In this document: in pieces, positions 7,299-16,245 of the stretch
How positions within the stretch are numbered: the stretch's first letter is position 1
How the letters are laid out: each line of letters begins with the position of its first letter
Source: Olivibacter sitiensis DSM 17696
GTDB taxonomy: Bacteria; Bacteroidota; Bacteroidia; Sphingobacteriales; Sphingobacteriaceae
Direction: 5' to 3'
DNA length: 64,000 bases
NCBI RefSeq assembly: GCF_000427965.1
Contig: NZ_ATZA01000009.1
Span: forward strand, 1-64,000
Program-made: the position numbers and the translations under genes
Notes under the pieces: generated by a model
Told to the model about the DNA's origin: nothing
What the model saw: the letters and a program-made list of their open reading frames with translations, nothing else
Database searches by the model: none

Positions 7299-7436
7299 GG
7301 TAAAAATAGTTGAAGAATCGTTACCCTTTCATTGCGTAGTTCTTTTGTTTTTGATTTTTTTAGCCTATGCCTGTCCCGAAAACCATTGGAACAATTCTAC
7401 TTCAATGCTATCAAATCACCTTGCCCATGATCTTCA

Positions 7437-7651
7437 TCCTAGCGCACATGGGGCAATACCAGGACGCGGTACTCACCTCCCCGCTTGATGCGGGCAGAGG
7501 CATGGAGGTATTTTTGAAGGCTGGCGTTCATGGGGGTAAAGATAGCGATAAGCCATTGACTGGAGAGTCTTAATTTCGCAAGTCGCCAGACCTCGTAGCG
7601 TGGATAGTCTTTGTTATGGCGTATTTCGAGCTGTTCGATGAGTTTTTTCAT
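7437..7651 (-). pseudogene. Mosaic fragment with HNH-like tail
   Basis: A 70-residue minus-strand frame starts MKKLIEQLEIRHNKDYPRYE and ends GGEYRVLVLPHVR. The tail matches GEYRILVSPHVR in the HNH fragment at 5096-5425, and the DNA (7437-7480) is close to 5220-5262. The middle overlaps a short dispersed repeat (7511-7573) also seen near 11674 and 14958. It is best read as a patchwork of gene remnants. The rest of 7260-8032 holds only a candidate terminator and no gene that I recognise. Confidence 0.3.
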
Positions 7652-7783
7652 GACTTATACTTATGCGCAGTTCATGAAGTTAAAGCTGGGATTAAGCTTA
7701 TGAGCCAAGGTAGCGGTCTATTTGATGGTACGGTTGGATTTTCTGAAATTATATCGTAAAAATCAATCGTTATGTCGGATGAA

Positions 7784-7817
7784 ATCCCCAGTCGCTGGCT
7801 GGGATTTTTGCTTTGTA
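7784..7817 (+). terminator. Candidate intrinsic terminator
   Basis: AAATCCCCAG, a short loop and CTGGGATTT form a stem followed by TTTTTGC on the plus strand. No intact plus-strand gene precedes it, so it may be a relic or may act on transcripts leaving the fragment region. The stem is imperfect. Confidence 0.4.
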
Positions 7818-8032
7818 AGTACCTCCGCATTCAATAAATTCAACGTGATATAGCACAATCCAAATCATATCTAACGAAAAATGACGGTTATTTCATTTTA
7901 CGCAAAACGCCCTGTAACCACATAGGTAGCCATTTACTCCACATTTTGGAGCACCTGTACCGTCACCCTATCGTCAATCTTCACAGGTAGTTGAAATAAC
8001 GGGTGTCTCTATGCCTAAGCGTATAAAATTCA

Positions 8033-11000
8033 TCACTTGTAAAACTCTTTTTTCTCCCAGAGGTTAAACATCGGCAGATCGAACAGTAGGCCTAAGTATA
8101 TCCTATGTGCGTTTTTTGGGGTGCTTGTGCCATCATTGAAATTCCGCAGGCGTGGCGTATACTGCACTCCTGTGCTGCCTACCAGCGGAGTGCCGGGTAT
8201 GGAAATGGAAAAGTGAGCTGCGGGGCTTAGGAACTGTTCCCAGCGGAGTTCCTGTGGCAGCCCTCCATCTTGGTCGCCCAATCGGTAGGATACCACGGCA
8301 CCGATGTCTATCAGCGTTGCGGTAAGGGAGTAGGTGAGTTTTCTGCGGTGCTGTGCCTGCCCGTTTTTTACCTTTACGTTGCCGGGGTTGAGCAGGTCTT
8401 TTTCAGACAAGTTCCCCCCTTTAATAGGCCTTCCCGTGCCCCATGAATACGAAATGCCTATGGGTGCGGTGAAGCCATAGACGGCGAAGCCCTTGAACGT
8501 GTCCTTGCCCAAGCCAAGTGTTTCTATTCCAAAGAAAGGACCAGGCAGGGTAACCAGGTCTAGGGAGCGCCACACGGTCCGCTTGCGCTTGTAGGAGCTG
8601 GGCGGCATTGCGTATGATTCTACCACCTTGGCCAGTTGTTTTTCGTCCCTTGCCAGCGCCACGTCTCCCAAAAAACCACTGAACTTGCGGATAAACTGGA
8701 AGGTGCGCCGATCCTGTGCCAGTAGTGAGGAAGAGGCGAGGCTATTTGCTGCGAAATATAGGTATTCACCTATCCTGTAGCATTGGTTCCTTAGATAGGG
8801 ATCTTCTACATCGGTAGTATAGTATGTCATTTCGTTTAGCGAAAAGGTATAGATGGTGTCCAGAGTTATAGAGGTATCTCGCTTAGTACCCTCGTTGTGC
8901 CAAGCAATGCTCACTTTTGCTTTTTGATAAATTATATTTGCATCGACCTCATAGCTATTTATTGTGATTTTTTGTTTCTTTTTCCAATCCGTTTTAGCGT
9001 TATGGGCACCTAGGTAAACGTTGCTGATGGATAAATCGCCCTGTTTTAGTTTTCCCTTATCGGCAGATTTTTCATAGCCATCTAGTTCCTTTATGAAGGA
9101 ATTGTTTTGGTAGTCATTTTTAGCGATTTGTAAAGTGTTATGTCTGTAAACAATGCTGTCTAAAATGCTAAGCGTGTTTTGTACGGCACCCGCATAGTTC
9201 TTTTTGTAGATGAGATTGTACGACTCCATAAGGCCCTCTACCGCATCGAATTGCTTTTTTGTATTTGCCCAGGCTTTGTTTGGTGAAATGGTGGAGTCCG
9301 AGAACAACGAAAATACCTTGCTTAAGCTCTTCCAGAGGTTGTAGGCATCGTAATAGTTGTCCTTGCCGCCGTTCTGTTCTAGCTGGGTCTGCTTATTGGC
9401 AAAATCGTTCTTCATGCGGTCTATCTCGCTGATGGTAATCTCCAGCTTACCGAGGAAACGGCACACCATGTCGCAATTCATTTCTTCGAGATCGCCGCCA
9501 TTGGCAATGACACTGGAAAATAGCTTATGGTGCTTGATGTCCAATAGGCTGAACATAAGGGTCATTTCCTCGGGGTGCATGTTTTTGTACTGGTCGTAAC
9601 CCAGCATATGGAAACGGGCCGAATCGTCTTTAAAGAAAAGTTCGGTATTGACCGCATAGAGAAAGGCTATGCTTTGCCCGAAATCGTTTTTATCTGGCTT
9701 ATTACCGGGAGACATCAGATAGGCCTCCTTTATCACCTCCCTGTAGCTCTTGCGCTCGCTGAAGCCTTGTGCCAGTTTGACCGCGCCTTTAATGTAGTCC
9801 ACATAGGAATCATCGGGTTTGTTTTTCGTGAGCCATTCACTGTATGCCAGATTCTCTGGCAGTGTCACGAAGTCCTTGGAAAGGGCATACTGCCACTGCG
9901 AGCCCAGGTTGGGTATTTCGTAGGTTTCCTTGCCATTGAGCAGCGACAGCGTACTGGGAAAAAGCTCCCTAAATAGCGGGTATTTCTCGGCCTGCTTGGT
10001 AAAGGTCTCAAAAAACCAGATGACGGTCTCCTGCTTCATCCTATTGGCGATATAGATGGCCAGCGCATCAATCATCTCCGATTGCGAGGGCATGCGGAAG
10101 CCCCCAGTGGTGGCTACCTCATTCTGGTACACGATCTGTTGATAGGAAGCCTGTATCTGGCTGGTCTGTGAGGCAAGCTTGTTGAGGTCGTAACTAGAGA
10201 GCTCGATTTTACCTTCGGTATCCAATTTCTTGAACAATGCTTTCCTGATTTCTATGTTTTTGGGGTCATTCAAAAGCTTGGCTATTTTCTGCTCTATATT
10301 GCTTACTTCAAGCTTGGATCTGGTAATCTCGTATTCATAATTGGATATTAGCCTGTTTGCTATATAGCTGGATACAATAGTGTTTGCCGCCTTGAAGAGG
10401 CTGTCCTTTTGCCATCTTTTCTCTTCTGGGGCCCACTCAGCATAATCAATTATTTTTATCGCATAATTTTTTTGAGTGTCTTGAACCGAGAAGCGAATGG
10501 TTAGGGGCCCCGATTCCGATTGCCATTCTTTCCACGCTAATTTATCCATGTTGTGTTCGCTCGTCCACAGCGTATAATTTTTTTGACCGTCATTTGCTTT
10601 AAGGGTTAGCTGTAAGGTGTTATTGGGGACGTCGTTCCATTCTACCGATAGGCCATTAAGGCTAGGTTTCCTAAGAGAATCTTGTGGTAGGCTGTCATTT
10701 GATGGAAAAGGCAAATTATGGATGCGCTGTTGCCATTGCGATAAAAGCGGGTCAAATTCAGTGGTGGCAAGCGTTATTTTTTTTAGCGTGTCTTCTGGTG
10801 GGAAAGACAAAATAAGGCTGTCCTTTTTCAAGGTAATATAGATAGATTCCTTTTTCAGTGATATGAAAAAATTCGTGGAATCAGTTTCTGCTGAGGTGTA
10901 CATATGTACTTCGGAAGAAAAGGAGCTTTTTAGGCTTTTCAGCATCTTCAAATCGTCCGTTGCCGGAATTTCATCCAGGTGCTCGAGCGTTTTGTATCGG

Positions 11001-11449
11001 TTATATTTCTCTTGTTGCTTAAGCTCGGATAGTCTCAGCTGGTATAGACTTTTAAGTGAGCTGGCAACGAGGGCCGCTTCCTTGTTTTTACCTAACTCGC
11101 CTAGAGTTTTTTCGACGGTCGTGTCATCGTTTTTATAAAGTATATCCACGGGAAATGCCTGCATGTGGAGCGTATGATATTTTGCGTACAATTTGGGATA
11201 GCCTTGCATGACCGCCTCAAACCGAGAGCTTTCAACGCTAGAAACATATGCGTTGATGCCGGCCAATAAGTTTTTGACCTTTTCTTTATCGGTTTCGTTC
11301 TCCTGCCCCTGGTATATAAATAACTGCCGCGCTATACTGTATGCATTATACAATGAGTCCGGTTTGATCTTTTGTGCGCCGGCTTGTTCATATGAGCATA
11401 GCAACAAAACGAGAATCAGCAGGTTTCTTGCGGTAGATCTAGTTGTCAT
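8033..11449 (-). CDS. Large secreted hypothetical protein with outer-membrane-like C-terminus, 1138 residues
   Basis: I cannot assign a known function. The N-terminus (ARNLLILVLLLCSYEQAGAQ) is a signal peptide, so the protein leaves the cytoplasm. The long middle part is rich in Lys, Asp and Ser, mostly helical, with repeated TLKKDSLILSF-like strands. The last 200 residues are rich in Gly and aromatic residues (FFGIETLGLGKDTFKGFAVY, later SYSWGTGRPIKG and LTATLIDIGAVVSYRLGD) and resemble beta-barrel strands, which suggests outer-membrane anchoring. It stands alone in transcription. The following 11450-11793 (344 bases) contains no gene, only a dispersed repeat at 11674-11715. Confidence 0.7.
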   Translation of the reverse strand: MTTRSTARNLLILVLLLCSYEQAGAQKIKPDSLYNAYSIARQLFIYQGQENETDKEKVKNLLAGINAYVSSVESSRFEAVMQGYPKLYAKYHTLHMQAFPVDILYKNDDTTVEKTLGELGKNKEAALVASSLKSLYQLRLSELKQQEKYNRYKTLEHLDEIPATDDLKMLKSLKSSFSSEVHMYTSAETDSTNFFISLKKESIYITLKKDSLILSFPPEDTLKKITLATTEFDPLLSQWQQRIHNLPFPSNDSLPQDSLRKPSLNGLSVEWNDVPNNTLQLTLKANDGQKNYTLWTSEHNMDKLAWKEWQSESGPLTIRFSVQDTQKNYAIKIIDYAEWAPEEKRWQKDSLFKAANTIVSSYIANRLISNYEYEITRSKLEVSNIEQKIAKLLNDPKNIEIRKALFKKLDTEGKIELSSYDLNKLASQTSQIQASYQQIVYQNEVATTGGFRMPSQSEMIDALAIYIANRMKQETVIWFFETFTKQAEKYPLFRELFPSTLSLLNGKETYEIPNLGSQWQYALSKDFVTLPENLAYSEWLTKNKPDDSYVDYIKGAVKLAQGFSERKSYREVIKEAYLMSPGNKPDKNDFGQSIAFLYAVNTELFFKDDSARFHMLGYDQYKNMHPEEMTLMFSLLDIKHHKLFSSVIANGGDLEEMNCDMVCRFLGKLEITISEIDRMKNDFANKQTQLEQNGGKDNYYDAYNLWKSLSKVFSLFSDSTISPNKAWANTKKQFDAVEGLMESYNLIYKKNYAGAVQNTLSILDSIVYRHNTLQIAKNDYQNNSFIKELDGYEKSADKGKLKQGDLSISNVYLGAHNAKTDWKKKQKITINSYEVDANIIYQKAKVSIAWHNEGTKRDTSITLDTIYTFSLNEMTYYTTDVEDPYLRNQCYRIGEYLYFAANSLASSSLLAQDRRTFQFIRKFSGFLGDVALARDEKQLAKVVESYAMPPSSYKRKRTVWRSLDLVTLPGPFFGIETLGLGKDTFKGFAVYGFTAPIGISYSWGTGRPIKGGNLSEKDLLNPGNVKVKNGQAQHRRKLTYSLTATLIDIGAVVSYRLGDQDGGLPQELRWEQFLSPAAHFSISIPGTPLVGSTGVQYTPRLRNFNDGTSTPKNAHRIYLGLLFDLPMFNLWEKKEFYK

Positions 11450-11673
11450 GATTTTTCGATTTATCCTGTCGATTGAAAATTGGATATAATGCCTTTGTTC
11501 AGATCAGCCTAATGGGAGTAACGTAATTGGCGGTAGCTACTGCTAGAAATAGGTTAAACCTGATGATGCTAATTTCCGCACAAAAAGCCTAGGTTTCAAT
11601 ACCTAAAAGCAGGTATTTTCTGTCTTACAGCGATAGGTAAGTATGTTTGATGCTTAAGTTCTTGGCTTCGTCT

Positions 11674-11715
11674 ATGGAGATAAAGATAACGGTAAGCCAT
11701 TGATTGGAGATAAAC
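11674..11715. repeat. Dispersed repeat, copy also at 7511-7573 and 14958-15004
   Basis: The sequence around AAAGATAACGGTAAGCCATT is similar to AAAGATAGCGATAAGCCATT at 7537-7556 and to the stretch around GAAGATAGTGATAAAGCCTT near 14983. At 7511 and 14958 it is preceded by a shared TTTGAAGGCTGG...TTCATGGGGG segment. These are remnants of one ancestral sequence scattered through the island; no complete copy is present in the window. Confidence 0.45.
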
Positions 11716-11785
11716 GAGCAGATAAGCTATACTTTCGACGAGGATGGAATAACTATCGTGGGAGGCAAATAACTGGTCTTACAAA

Positions 11786-12480
11786 AAAGCAACCTACGGG
11801 ACACGCACTTTGGAGCGGTGGCCGTATGCAGCCGTCACGCGTACCCGGCTGTCTTCACCTTTTACGGATTTCAACTGCCCTTTTTGCGTTCCCTGCATTT
11901 CATTGCTGCCGATGGCATTCCGATGGTAGTCTATGCTGAGTTTGCCCACGCTTTTCAGCTTACCCTCCAGTTCGTCCGGGCCAAAGCGGTCGTAATACGT
12001 AAACTGGATGTCGCCCACGCTCTTCAGTCTACCCTTTACCTCTTCCCAGCCAAAGCGATCGTAATAGCTCAACTTCACGTCGCCTGCAGATTTTAGCTTG
12101 CCCCGGAGCTCGTCCCAGTCAAAACGATCGTAATAGGTGAGGCGAAGGCCATTGACCTCCTTAAGGTTGCCCCGTAGTTCAGACCAATCCGAAGGGCCAT
12201 AGTACGTGATATCTTCCTCGCCAGTGCCATCCGATGCCAGATCGTCAACGAACAGCAATAGGCCTTCCCCGTCAATGGCTACCAACTGATGGCCTACCAT
12301 GAACCGTACCGATAGCTCATCGTGGGGAGCCACCGTTACGGATACCCTGGACTGGCCCAGGCCCGTAGATATAAGCCCCCATAACACGAAGGTTGTGCTG
12401 GTAAATAAACGACCGATCATCCTGTTCTGTCCTTTGGGGATTTTGACGGATGGAATAGGCAAAAGTAAAACCATCAACGT
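11786..12480. repeat. Long direct repeat, left copy (pairs with 14538-14842)
   Basis: Two blocks recur in the same orientation: 11786-11963 is near-identical to 14538-14713, and 12352-12480 to 14718-14842. Block one opens with AAAGCAACCTACGGGACACG in both copies. The roughly 390 bases between the blocks here are absent from the right copy. The repeats enclose the darTG module. Confidence 0.75.
11794..12420 (-). CDS. Secreted protein with 23-residue repeats
   Basis: Start placed at 12420, where MIGRLFTSTTFVLWGLISTG forms a signal peptide; the longer frame to 12483 adds residues unlike a secretion signal. The mature protein of about 185 residues has three to four repeats of 23 residues: YYDRFDWDELRGKLKSAG, YYDRFGWEEVKGRLKSVG, YYDRFGPDELEGKLKSVG, preceded by a partial YYGPSDWSELRGNLKEV. 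Such a short regular period suggests a beta-hairpin or solenoid stack. Function unknown. A second, internally deleted copy of the gene lies at 14546-14784, on the other side of darTG. It has the same general plan (signal, short beta region, YD-like repeats) as the gene at 16416. Confidence 0.6.
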   Translation of the reverse strand: MIGRLFTSTTFVLWGLISTGLGQSRVSVTVAPHDELSVRFMVGHQLVAIDGEGLLLFVDDLASDGTGEEDITYYGPSDWSELRGNLKEVNGLRLTYYDRFDWDELRGKLKSAGDVKLSYYDRFGWEEVKGRLKSVGDIQFTYYDRFGPDELEGKLKSVGKLSIDYHRNAIGSNEMQGTQKGQLKSVKGEDSRVRVTAAYGHRSKVRVP

Positions 12481-12498
12481 CAAGAAATGGAAAAAAAT

Positions 12499-13548
12499 TC
12501 AGGATACGAATGCGTTAGACTTAAACTTTTCCAAATGAGCATGCGCCAGTTCTACATGTTCGGGCCTAAAGAGATTGGCCTTTCGTGGGTTCCAGTTTTT
12601 GATGACCGCCATTACCTGAGCAAGGGAATTTACTCTTTCCTGTTTGTTGGCGTAGTCTACGGAAGCCAGTAGCTCCAGCGCGTAGGTGGACTCAAAGCCC
12701 TCGATCAGTTTCAGTACGGATTGCAGCCGATCTCGTTGTACGGGGCTCAATTCCGATTGAATGAAGCGTTCAACCTCGTCATACCGCTCATAATTGAGCA
12801 ACAAGGGTTCAAAAGCTTTGGCTTGGTTTTGTTCCAGCCCCTTTAGGTATACACCGTTTACCGCACCCAGCACGTGATTGAGCTGTACCGAGTAAGGGCC
12901 GTAATGGTGGGCCCTGAAGGTAAGCCGTAAGTTCTCGCCGCTTTCTTGAAGGAAGTAGGCCAATTTGTTTGCCGAAAACAGGCTGCTGATATCACCAATA
13001 GTCTCATAATGGAACATCAGGTAGAGTAGCATTGCCTTGGCCGGCGTGAGCTTGGCATCCTGTTGTTTTTCTTCTGCCTGAAGGATGCCTTTTATCTCCG
13101 CATTGGGTTCGTAAATGAATATCTGCGCTTCCAGTTCCGACAGCTGATCGATAATCATGGGCCTCACGATGTTCCAATCCAACCCGCCGCTGCCGCAACC
13201 CAAGGGTGGCAAGGCGATACTTTTGATCTGATGTTTTTGGATAATGTCTTTCAATGCCGGGAGCCCTTTCTCGATGTATTCGATTTTGGAAGGAGCCTTC
13301 CAATGCTCTTTCGTGGGAAAATTGATGATGTACCTTTCGCGCATGAGATCGCCGTCTTTCACCACCAGCATTTGCCCGATCTTCAGCTCACCTTTTTTGC
13401 AGTATTCTTTGTAAACCTTGTAATTCTTGGGGAACTGGTTCTTGAACTGCAACGCAATGCCCTTGCCCATCACGCCTACGGTGTTGACGGTATTGACCAA
13501 TGCCTGAGCATCGGATAGGAGCAAATTACCTCTCAAAAATATGATCAT
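12499..13548 (-). CDS. darG: DarG antitoxin, macrodomain DNA ADP-ribosylglycohydrolase
   Basis: DarG removes ADP-ribose from DNA modified by DarT and also binds DarT directly. Residues 1-155 form a macrodomain: ALVNTVNTVGVMGKGIALQF at 16-35 and LPPLGCGSGGLDW near 113-125 contact ADP-ribose. Residues about 170-349 match the C-terminal toxin-binding region of DarG (AMLLYLMFHYETIG, LRFRAHHYGPYS-like segment near 240). At 349 residues the length is normal and both regions are intact. Its ATG overlaps the darT stop by one base, so translation is probably coupled. Confidence 0.9.
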   Translation of the reverse strand: MIIFLRGNLLLSDAQALVNTVNTVGVMGKGIALQFKNQFPKNYKVYKEYCKKGELKIGQMLVVKDGDLMRERYIINFPTKEHWKAPSKIEYIEKGLPALKDIIQKHQIKSIALPPLGCGSGGLDWNIVRPMIIDQLSELEAQIFIYEPNAEIKGILQAEEKQQDAKLTPAKAMLLYLMFHYETIGDISSLFSANKLAYFLQESGENLRLTFRAHHYGPYSVQLNHVLGAVNGVYLKGLEQNQAKAFEPLLLNYERYDEVERFIQSELSPVQRDRLQSVLKLIEGFESTYALELLASVDYANKQERVNSLAQVMAVIKNWNPRKANLFRPEHVELAHAHLEKFKSNAFVS

Positions 13549-14186
13549 CAGTAGTATAACTTTCCTTCACGAGCTACCTGTACAGGTATTTCAAAATCTA
13601 ATTTACGAACAATATTCTCGATTTCCACCCTTTTTCCTTCGGTTTTTACGAAAAGCCTATCGATAAGGGATACGGGAATGTGATGGCGTACAAGAAACTC
13701 CGCTTGCTTGAAGTCCCTACGCTCGAAATCGTCCTCGGTATTCTTCCAATCTTTTGACCGAATAATATCCCATTTTAACTGATCAAGATATGTAGGGTCG
13801 TTGAAAAAGAGGGCCACCTTAGTTTTGGCATGACGGTCTGTAAACACGTACTGCATGCCCCTTTCAATGATGCGTGCAGAATCAATAACAACGTGGACGA
13901 TCTCTTCTTGAGGATATTGCCTTACACCCTGAAATCCATGCATAACCATGTATAGCATGGGTGAATGACCCCAGAAGTAAAATGGAATGTATTCGCCGAG
14001 ATTACCATACCCATCTAGAGGTATGGGGTGGTCATGCCTATCGGCAATAAGTTTCTGATGCCCGATGTTGATATAGTTCGGGTCATGAAGTGGATGCAGT
14101 TTGCTGCATAAACCATGTGTAAGAATGTATTCAACATTCTGCCAGTGAACAATACGGAAAATGTATACTGGATTTGGTATTGCCAT
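13548..14186 (-). CDS. darT: DarT toxin, DNA thymidine ADP-ribosyltransferase
   Basis: DarT attaches ADP-ribose to thymidine in single-stranded DNA at short sequence motifs, stopping replication; DarTG also acts against phage. The 212-residue protein has the family hallmarks: VYIFRIVHWQNVEYILTHGL at 7-26, an Arg at about 50 in ADRHDHPIP, FYFWGHSPMLYMVM at 69-82, and the catalytic Glu at 163 in KQAEFLVRH. All are intact. It is the first gene of the operon, with darG directly after it. The promoter lies only 8 bases before the ATG, so the mRNA may be nearly leaderless. Confidence 0.9.
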   Translation of the reverse strand: MAIPNPVYIFRIVHWQNVEYILTHGLCSKLHPLHDPNYINIGHQKLIADRHDHPIPLDGYGNLGEYIPFYFWGHSPMLYMVMHGFQGVRQYPQEEIVHVVIDSARIIERGMQYVFTDRHAKTKVALFFNDPTYLDQLKWDIIRSKDWKNTEDDFERRDFKQAEFLVRHHIPVSLIDRLFVKTEGKRVEIENIVRKLDFEIPVQVAREGKLYY

Positions 14187-14193
14187 AACTTAG

Positions 14194-14201
14194 CAAAGAT
14201 A
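14194..14201 (-). promoter_or_regulatory. -7 box of the darTG promoter
   Basis: Minus strand TATCTTTG is a perfect TAnnTTTG box ending 8 bases before the darT ATG at 14186. Transcription would start at or just before the start codon. A clear TTTG at -33 is not seen. A very short or absent leader fits low toxin translation. Confidence 0.5.
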
Positions 14202-14261
14202 GGAAAAGCCAGATTGTAATCGTCTCTGAAAATAAACTGAATCCTTGTCAATGGAAATATT

Positions 14262-14468
14262 ATGACGAGCAGAGTCCTGATCGATAGCCAACCATCCACC
14301 AGTCTGACAAAAAGCTCAGAGATAGTCATCAAAAATACCGATGCCTCCATCATCAAAATGCTGGATACGGTATCCAAAACCCAGAACAAGCGCAAGGCGG
14401 TAAGGAAAACCCACCAAGTGGCTGCTTATGCCAGCTTGAAGCAGATGGAAAGCTTTGTTATGAGCTGA
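14262..14468 (+). CDS. Small hypothetical protein, 68 residues
   Basis: A short plus-strand frame divergent from darT. The protein is basic and polar (TSRVLIDSQPSTSLTKSSEI, then KNTDASIIKMLDTVSKTQNK). I do not recognise it. No strong ribosome binding site precedes the ATG. Composition is plausible for a real gene, but it could equally be a remnant. The rest of 14187-14545 shows nothing else. Confidence 0.3.
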   Translation: MTSRVLIDSQPSTSLTKSSEIVIKNTDASIIKMLDTVSKTQNKRKAVRKTHQVAAYASLKQMESFVMS

Positions 14469-14545
14469 TAGATAGTAGTAGCTTTCAGTATTATGCATGG
14501 GTCATTTGTTCAAACGCGTTGAACTGATTTTCCAAAAAAAGCAAC

Positions 14546-14784
14546 CTACGGGACACGCACTTTGGAGCGGTGGCCATATGCAGCCGTCACGCGTACCCAG
14601 CTATCTTCACCTTTTACGGATTTCAACTGCCCTTTTTGCGTTCCCTGCATTTCATTGCTGCCGAAAGCATTCCGATGGTAGTCTATGCTGAGTTTGCCCA
14701 CGCTCTTCAGGATGCCTTGGCCTGGCCCGTAGATATAAGCCCCCACCACACGAGGGCTGCCATGGTAAATAAACGACCGATCAT
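14546..14784 (-). pseudogene. Deleted and frameshifted copy of the 23-residue-repeat gene
   Basis: The start (MIGRLFTMAALVWWGLISTG, from 14784) is the signal peptide of the gene at 11794-12420, and the end (KLSIDYHRNAFGSNEMQGTQ to KVRVP) is its C-terminus. The middle, with most repeats, is deleted. The junction near 14714-14718 shifts the frame, so the signal peptide and the tail are in different frames and no secreted product can be made. Upstream, 14785-15202 contains an HNH-like scrap (14908-14957), a dispersed repeat (14958-15004) and no gene. Confidence 0.65.
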
Positions 14785-15202
14785 CCTGTTCTCTCCTTTG
14801 AGGATTTTGACGGATGGAATAGGCAAAAGTAAAATCATCAACGGAAATGTTACGCTCGGGCGCAACCGCATTGATCCAAGAGAGGGCTCCCGAACGGTCG
14901 GTATTGTTTTTGGCAGGCAGCAGCACACGTGACTGCCCGCTAGCTGTGGCAAGCTCTATTTGAAGGCTGGCCTTCATGGGGGGAAGATAGTGATAAAGCC
15001 TTGAACGGGGGTGTCTGAAAAGTACGGGTTGCACTAACGACAAGGGTCACTAAGAACACAATGCGTTCGTAAACAGCAGCTTGTAATTGTGTCCTTTGTG
15101 GTTGTAAGTGACTTATTAGACCCCCCAATAATTAAAGATCTTTCATCGTTTGCCTATATTGATGGGGACTCAGATTCTTAATATTTAGGAGCTGTTAGAA
15201 AT

Positions 15203-15733
15203 TTACAAGAGAACATGTAAATAGTTTGCGGTATCATTAAGCCCATTTCTTCTTAAATTCTCCAATACTTCAAACTCGTCCATTGCTGGATTTTTTTTAC
15301 TTAGAACCATTTCTGTAAATGCTGTTATTGCTTTATCCGAATTTAAATCAATTATATCTGTTAAGAAGTCATCTGCACTTTTTGCTGTTAATCCAAAAGA
15401 ATCAAGATACTCTTGAGGAAAGTCTTTCAAATTGTTTGTAACGATAACATTTGCATTTGTTTTTATTGCAGCTGCTAAAACGTGACGATCTTTTGCATCT
15501 GGCAAAGTCAAATTTTTGATTAAACCTGAATAATTTTTCACTAATGCGTCTGGGAATGCCAAATTAGCTTTCTGAACTCTTTTTTCGGCTTCTGGCTCGG
15601 TTACTCCTTTCCTAACCATTACATCTTTCCATTCATCAAAAATATTTTCACTCCATTTAGGAGTATAAAGTTCGTAGTGTGCAAACCAAAACAATAAATC
15701 CCGAATTATTACCGGATATATTACGTTCGTATC
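15203..15733 (-). pseudogene. PIN-domain ribonuclease toxin with damaged start
   Basis: The open frame runs from 15733 and reads DTNVIYPVIIRDLLFWFAHY, beginning at the first catalytic Asp of a PIN nuclease, but it has no ATG: the codon before it is the stop of the antitoxin gene. An ATG in another frame (MIH, at about 15745) is where intact relatives would begin, so a short deletion has probably put start and body out of frame. Later motifs are good: LPDAKDRHVLAAAIKTNANV, VTNNLKDFP. A TTG at 15694 could give a 163-residue product without the first Asp. Likely inactive unless a sequencing error or frameshifting restores it. Confidence 0.6.
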
Positions 15734-16189
15734 CTATGAATCATACAATCCAAGTTCCTCGTCAAAATTCATTATATCAATAATGTTCTTTTTCTGTTCT
15801 TCCTTCATTTTTTGCTTATATTTTATTACATCTTCAAATTTGATTCTACGGTGTTTACCTACCTTAACAAAGTCAATTTCACCATTTTCTAAGAGCTTAA
15901 CAATATGAGGGCGTGAACAACTAAGTATTTCAGCTGCCTTTTGAGTAGTGACTTCAGTAGCTACCGGAACGATAGAAATGGGTTTACCTTCACTCATTGC
16001 TTTTAAAATGTCGCCTAAGAGTTGTAATGCCCTGAAAGGAATTTTGATCTTATCTTTAGTTTCTTCAATCTCAATTTCCGCTTCATCAGTATTTATTTGC
16101 GACAAAACAGAAGCTAACGCAGAGTAAGATGCTATAGCAACTTTTTGCTCTACCTTAGACGGTCTTTTTATTTGATCGAGAGTTTCCAT
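15734..16189 (-). CDS. Excisionase-type HTH antitoxin of the PIN pair
   Basis: A 151-residue protein. Residues about 80-125 form an excisionase/MerR-like winged helix: VTTQKAAEILSCSRPHIVKL, then GEIDFVKVGKHRRIKFEDV. The N-terminal half (ALASVLSQINTDEAEIEIEE) is acidic and helical. It lies directly before the PIN toxin, and intact relatives overlap the toxin start. It probably represses the operon and inhibits the toxin; this role is inferred from arrangement. The gene itself is intact. Confidence 0.7.
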   Translation of the reverse strand: METLDQIKRPSKVEQKVAIASYSALASVLSQINTDEAEIEIEETKDKIKIPFRALQLLGDILKAMSEGKPISIVPVATEVTTQKAAEILSCSRPHIVKLLENGEIDFVKVGKHRRIKFEDVIKYKQKMKEEQKKNIIDIMNFDEELGLYDS

Positions 16190-16208
16190 AGTGACTGTTT
16201 TTAAAACA

Positions 16209-16245
16209 CAAAAATAAACGAAATAAACGAAACAAATGAAACGGG
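16209..16245 (-). promoter_or_regulatory. Promoter and short direct repeats before the PIN/HTH pair
   Basis: Minus strand TATTTTTG (16216-16209) is a perfect -7 box, 20 bases before the antitoxin ATG. Just upstream come iterated CGTTTATTT-like units (plus strand AAATAAACG, AAATAAACG, AAACAAATG), a likely binding site for the antitoxin HTH. The region 16190-16415 has no gene. Confidence 0.45.
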
